In this document: one piece after another, positions 15,987 through 19,041 of the stretch | How the letters are laid out: the number at the start of each line of letters is the position of its first letter | Numbering within the stretch: the stretch's first letter is position 1 | Source of the DNA: Clostridia bacterium | GTDB lineage: Bacteria; Bacillota; UBA994; PWPR01 | Direction of reading: 5' to 3' | Assembly: GCA_003557085.1 (NCBI GenBank) | Contig: PWPR01000171.1 | Span: forward strand, 1-19,041 | DNA length: 19,041 bases | Position numbers and translations under genes: made by a program | Notes under the pieces: model-generated | Told to the model about the DNA's origin: nothing | Database searches by the model: none | Seen by the model: only the letters and a program-made list of their open reading frames with translations

Positions 15987-16676
15987 TTAAGATCTCCTTC
16001 TTTGAATTATTAGAAGTCTAATTAATTGAGAAACAGCACTAGCTGTAGCAGCAACATAAGTCAAAGCAGCTGCATTCAAAACCTCTTTTACTCCTTTCTG
16101 CTCTTGTGGAATTATTACACCATTACTACTAAGCATTGCAACAGCTCTTTTACTGGCATTAAACTCTACAGGCAATGTGATTACTTGAAAGAGGACTGCT
16201 AATGAGAAAAGTATAACTCCAAAGCTAAATAATGTGTTTAGTGATGGAATAAGCATGCCAGCAAAAATAAAAGCAAAGGCTAAAGATGAGCCAAAACTAG
16301 CTACAGGGTAGATTGCTGTTCTCAGCTTAAGTGGAGCATAACCTTTAGCATGTTGAACAGCATGACCGACTTCATGAGCTGCTACACTAACAGAAGAAAT
16401 CGAGTTGCCACTATATACTTCGGGAGATAGTCTAACAGCTCTTTTGATAGGATCATAATGATCTCCCAATGTCTTTCTTACCTGCTCAAGGCTTACATCA
16501 TACAGTCCATTTATTTCAAGTAATAACCTAGCTACTTCTGCACCCGTTAATCCTTTATAGGTTCTAACGTTATAATATTTGTGAAAGCTTCTTTTTATCT
16601 TACTTTGGGCATACATTGCTAATAACATGGCAGGTATCAAAATAATAATTGTGGAATCAAAATAAAATGGATACAT
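15987..16676 (-). CDS. membrane zinc metallopeptidase, YugP type
   Basis: A 229-residue protein of the Zn_peptidase_2 (YugP) family. A TM helix near 5-24 precedes a globular part with HEVGH at 101-105, the zinc-binding HExxH motif. PVEFNASKRA, conserved in the family and near the third ligand position in related folds, follows two hydrophobic segments (about 123-170). A last hydrophobic stretch near 200-222 is followed by the RRRS end. YugP proteins are membrane peptidases of poorly known role. AAGGAGAG lies in the end of the histidine kinase gene, three bases separate the genes, and it is translated directly before relQ. Its membership in this operon suggests an envelope stress function, which is inferred. 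Confidence 0.9.
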   Translation of the reverse strand: MYPFYFDSTIIILIPAMLLAMYAQSKIKRSFHKYYNVRTYKGLTGAEVARLLLEINGLYDVSLEQVRKTLGDHYDPIKRAVRLSPEVYSGNSISSVSVAAHEVGHAVQHAKGYAPLKLRTAIYPVASFGSSLAFAFIFAGMLIPSLNTLFSFGVILFSLAVLFQVITLPVEFNASKRAVAMLSSNGVIIPQEQKGVKEVLNAAALTYVAATASAVSQLIRLLIIQRRRS

Positions 16677-16679
16677 CTC

Positions 16680-17978
16680 TTATCTCTCCTTTAGTAAATT
16701 AACTGTCACTATAGTTTTTACATCTTCTACTGATTCTATGGTTATAGATCCTCCATGAATCTCGATAATTTTGTGAGCTAATGTAAGCCCTAACCCTGAG
16801 CCTTCGTTGGAATGAGATTTTTCTCCCTGGTAAAACTGCTCAAAAGCTCTTTTTTTTGTCTCTTCATCCATACCTATACCATAATCGATAATATGAACAA
16901 GATAGTTAAACTCATATTCATCTATTACTACTTCTATTTTCCCACCCTGATGTGAAAAATTAATTGCATTAGCAATGATATTTATCCAAACTTGGTTCAT
17001 AAGCTCTTCATTACCTTGATATAGGGCTTCTTCCATTTTGATATCAAACTCTATATCTTTTTTTTCCCAATTTGGTGCTAGCATTAGTATTGCTTTGCGA
17101 ATTTGCTCATCCAAATAAAACTCATCTTGGGCTTCAATTATACCTTGACTCTCTATTTTTGAAAGTTTTAACAAGTTTGATGATAGATTAGAAAGTCTAC
17201 TGGTTTCTTCAATAATAATACATAGATATTCTTGCCGTTCATCATTACTTATCTTTTCGTCTAAAAGAACTTTAGCAAATCCTTGTATCGAAGCTAGAGG
17301 AGTTTTGAACTCATGCGAAACATTACTTATAAAGTCTTTCCTTAGTATTTCTATGTTTCGGAGTTCTTTTACCATCTTATTAAAATTCTTTGTTAATTGT
17401 CCTATTTCATCATTACTATTAGTATCTAGTTCTATATTAAAATTTCCTTTTGCTACTTCTTGAGTTGCGTTTGTTACATTAACTACTGGCTTTACTACTC
17501 TTCTCACTAAAACAATTATTATTAGAGTACCGATTAAAATGTATAGTAAAAAAGAATCCCAAAGACGTGCTATCATATGAAATGGCACTATTTGTGAAGA
17601 CGCAACTCCTATTCTAATAGCTGAATTATTGACTTGAAATATCAGATAGTTTTTTCTAAGTCTAAAACTTTGATTCTCAATAAAATTTCCATCTAGTAAC
17701 TTCTTCATGTCACTATCATTTTGCAAATCAATGCTATCTAGGTCTTCTATTTGCAAATTGTATAAGCTAGGTCTAACTGCATTGAGTATCTCTTCTAAAG
17801 TAAGATCAGTTTTTTCATTGAGTTCAAGAATTGTCTCAGCTATTTCTCTTTGATTATCTCTCATTTCATTAATGTAACTTGGTGAAACAATTGATGAAAC
17901 TATGAAAGAGATTATAGAAGATATTATAAGAATAGAAATAAAAACTAGTGCAAGCTTTATACTTATTTTTCTACTCAT
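16680..17978 (-). CDS. sensor histidine kinase, PhoR/ResE-like
   Basis: A 432-residue membrane kinase. TM1 is near 8-32, an extracytoplasmic domain of about 100 residues follows, then TM2 near 137-160, HAMP (about 160-212), HisKA with the phospho-acceptor His222 in SHEFKTPLAS, and HATPase_c with N-box Asn337, DYGIGMD from 365 and GSGLGLT from 393. All catalytic boxes look intact. The start is the ATG at 17978, which overlaps the response regulator stop by eight bases (ATGAGTAG). A TTG-initiated extension to 18017 would lie inside the regulator gene and is not needed. The signal sensed cannot be read from the outer domain. Confidence 0.93.
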   Translation of the reverse strand: MSRKISIKLALVFISILIISSIISFIVSSIVSPSYINEMRDNQREIAETILELNEKTDLTLEEILNAVRPSLYNLQIEDLDSIDLQNDSDMKKLLDGNFIENQSFRLRKNYLIFQVNNSAIRIGVASSQIVPFHMIARLWDSFLLYILIGTLIIIVLVRRVVKPVVNVTNATQEVAKGNFNIELDTNSNDEIGQLTKNFNKMVKELRNIEILRKDFISNVSHEFKTPLASIQGFAKVLLDEKISNDERQEYLCIIIEETSRLSNLSSNLLKLSKIESQGIIEAQDEFYLDEQIRKAILMLAPNWEKKDIEFDIKMEEALYQGNEELMNQVWINIIANAINFSHQGGKIEVVIDEYEFNYLVHIIDYGIGMDEETKKRAFEQFYQGEKSHSNEGSGLGLTLAHKIIEIHGGSITIESVEDVKTIVTVNLLKER

Positions 17979-18645
17979 GTTTCTCTGCTTTATAACCCAA
18001 CCCTCGAATTGTGACAATAGAAAAGTCTTTAGAAAAACTCAGTTTATCTCTTAATCTTTTTATATGAACATCTACTGTTCTTTCATCAGTACTAGTATCC
18101 ATACCCCAAATCTCATCCATTAACTGTTGCCTTGTAAATATGTGAGCTGGATAACTAAGTAGTTTGTATAATAAAGAAAACTCCTTGTTTGTAAGTTCGA
18201 CTTCATTTTCAGCAACTCTTACACTTTTTTTGTTCCAATCAAGATAGGTATCTCTTATTTGCAGCTTTTTCTCTGTGTTTATTCGAGATCTTCTCATCAA
18301 AGCTTCTACTCTTAAAATCATTTCATCCATATCAACTGGCTTAACCATGTAGTCATCAGCCCCAACATAAAAACCTTTTTTCTTATCTACGAGATCTTCT
18401 TTGGCACTTACTATTAAAGCTGGCAATGTATAATTAGCTTTTCTTAACGCATCAATCAGTTCATATCCATCAACTTTTGGCATCATAATGTCGCATATTA
18501 TTAGATCTACATGTTCCTTATCAAGCAAATCTAAAGCTTCTTTACCATCATTAGCAACTAATGGTGTGTATCCATTTTGCTTTAGAACAGTTGCCATCAA
18601 TCTTTGTAAATTTTTATCATCTTCTACTACTAATATTTTAAACAT
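17971..18645 (-). CDS. OmpR/PhoB-type response regulator
   Basis: A 224-residue transcription factor. The receiver domain (1-120) has acidic residues at 8-10, phospho-acceptor Asp52 in ICDIMMP, Ser80 and Lys102. The winged-helix domain (about 128-222) ends with DERTVDVHIKRLRDKL and TIRGLGYKAE, typical of the OmpR family. It is the first gene of an operon with the kinase, YugP-type peptidase and alarmone synthetase. AGGTGG precedes the ATG at suitable spacing. The AT-rich leader (18646-18737) must hold the promoter, but I cannot point to a good -35/-10 pair. Confidence 0.93.
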   Translation of the reverse strand: MFKILVVEDDKNLQRLMATVLKQNGYTPLVANDGKEALDLLDKEHVDLIICDIMMPKVDGYELIDALRKANYTLPALIVSAKEDLVDKKKGFYVGADDYMVKPVDMDEMILRVEALMRRSRINTEKKLQIRDTYLDWNKKSVRVAENEVELTNKEFSLLYKLLSYPAHIFTRQQLMDEIWGMDTSTDERTVDVHIKRLRDKLSFSKDFSIVTIRGLGYKAEKHE

Positions 18646-18737
18646 CTACACCACCTCACCTCTTTGCTTATTCTATATTATGAAAATGAACTATTTATGA
18701 ATCATTTGTAATAAAGTAACTAAATTTTGTAAAAAAA

Positions 18738-18767
18738 ATAAAAAAACCTAAGAAATTAATCTTAGGT
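18738..18767 (-). terminator. intrinsic terminator of the gene at the right edge
   Basis: On the minus strand ACCTAAGA (18760-18767) pairs perfectly with TCTTAGGT (18746-18753) around a six-base loop and is followed by seven T, then A and a further T-run. The stem begins inside the stop codon at 18767-18769. Confidence 0.88.
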
Positions 18768-19041
18768 CAATCCCCTTTATAATCCCATGGTTCTTCTTTT
18801 TCACCGGGTCTAATAATACTTAAAGCATCCATCTCTACTTGATAAGAGAAAGATCTATAGTAAATAACATCATTTATAACATGAATTGAAATTGGCATAT
18901 AACTTGGTTGTTCAGGCTTATCCATTGGAAGATTAGTCATTTTTATTTTATTCTGACCATCATAATCTGATCTATAAATATTGTAATAATCTTTAGCTAA
19001 TAAGAAATAAACGAACTCATCTGTTGCATTTACATAATCAA
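18767..19041 (-). CDS. C-terminal 90 residues of a protein extending past the right edge
   Basis: From 19039 the minus strand is open to TGA at 18767-18769, giving 90 residues that start DYVNATDEFVYFLLAKDYYN and end EEPWDYKGD. The start codon lies outside the window. Aromatic strand-like segments (EFVYFL, NIYRSDYDG, VIYYRSF) resemble the blades of extracytoplasmic beta-propeller proteins of the DUF5050 type, but this is only a resemblance. Coding is supported by the open frame, the terminator at its stop and its position upstream of the regulator operon. Confidence 0.7.
   Translation of the reverse strand, partial: DYVNATDEFVYFLLAKDYYNIYRSDYDGQNKIKMTNLPMDKPEQPSYMPISIHVINDVIYYRSFSYQVEMDALSIIRPGEKEEPWDYKGD

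Noticed and set aside
17979..18017. Longer histidine kinase start at a TTG (18017)
   Set aside because: It lies within the response regulator gene in another frame. ATG 17978 with the ATGAGTAG overlap is the normal arrangement, and the kinase TM begins just after it.
18670..18737. Pho-box-like TTACA repeats upstream of the response regulator
   Set aside because: TTACA/TTACT/TTACA copies occur but spacings of about 13, 8 and 10 bases do not follow the 11-base period of PhoP boxes, and such words are expected in AT-rich DNA.

Overview
The window is AT-rich and tightly packed. Strong AGGAGG-type ribosome binding sites, a Gram-positive style lipoprotein, an OmpR/PhoR-type two-component pair, a RelQ-type alarmone synthetase, a YugP-type zinc peptidase and a ferredoxin-linked 2-oxoacid oxidoreductase suggest an anaerobic, low-GC Firmicute of the Clostridia or a neighbouring class. 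The genus cannot be fixed from the sequence alone.

Layout. Bases 21-473 (+) encode a small membrane protein ending in a perfect palindromic terminator. Bases 850-1467 (+) hold a permuted NlpC/P60-like gene cut by one in-frame TAA that separates the initiation region from the catalytic His. Bases 1507-6468 (-) form a two-gene cyclic-di-GMP operon: a membrane sensor with degenerate GGDEF plus intact EAL, then a dCache-HAMP-PAS-GGDEF-HD-GYP sensor. Bases 6718-9224 (+) are a fused gamma/alpha subunit and a beta subunit of a 2-oxoacid:ferredoxin oxidoreductase. A bidirectional terminator separates them from folT (9268-9789, -), which follows a clear tetrahydrofolate riboswitch (9864-9955). Bases 10191-11994 (+) are an ECF sigma factor and its membrane anti-sigma-like partner, behind an ECF-type promoter.

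The rest reads leftward: an Ldh2-family malate/lactate dehydrogenase (12030-13118), a small four-helix membrane protein (13285-13635), a lipoprotein amidohydrolase (14083-15231), then an operon of response regulator, histidine kinase, zinc metallopeptidase and small alarmone synthetase (18645 down to 15351). The C-terminal end of one further minus-strand gene lies at the right edge.

The common theme is sensing and second messengers: c-di-GMP turnover, (p)ppGpp synthesis, a two-component system and an ECF sigma/anti-sigma pair, with anaerobic 2-oxoacid and folate metabolism between them. I see no CRISPR array, tRNA, rRNA, prophage or insertion sequence. I do not see a clearly new multi-gene system. 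The points most worth checking are the nonsense-interrupted hydrolase, the THF riboswitch with a possible ribosome-site hairpin, the ECF promoter and its unusual anti-sigma protein, the beta subunit with only three cysteines, and the coupling of a two-component system to an alarmone synthetase.
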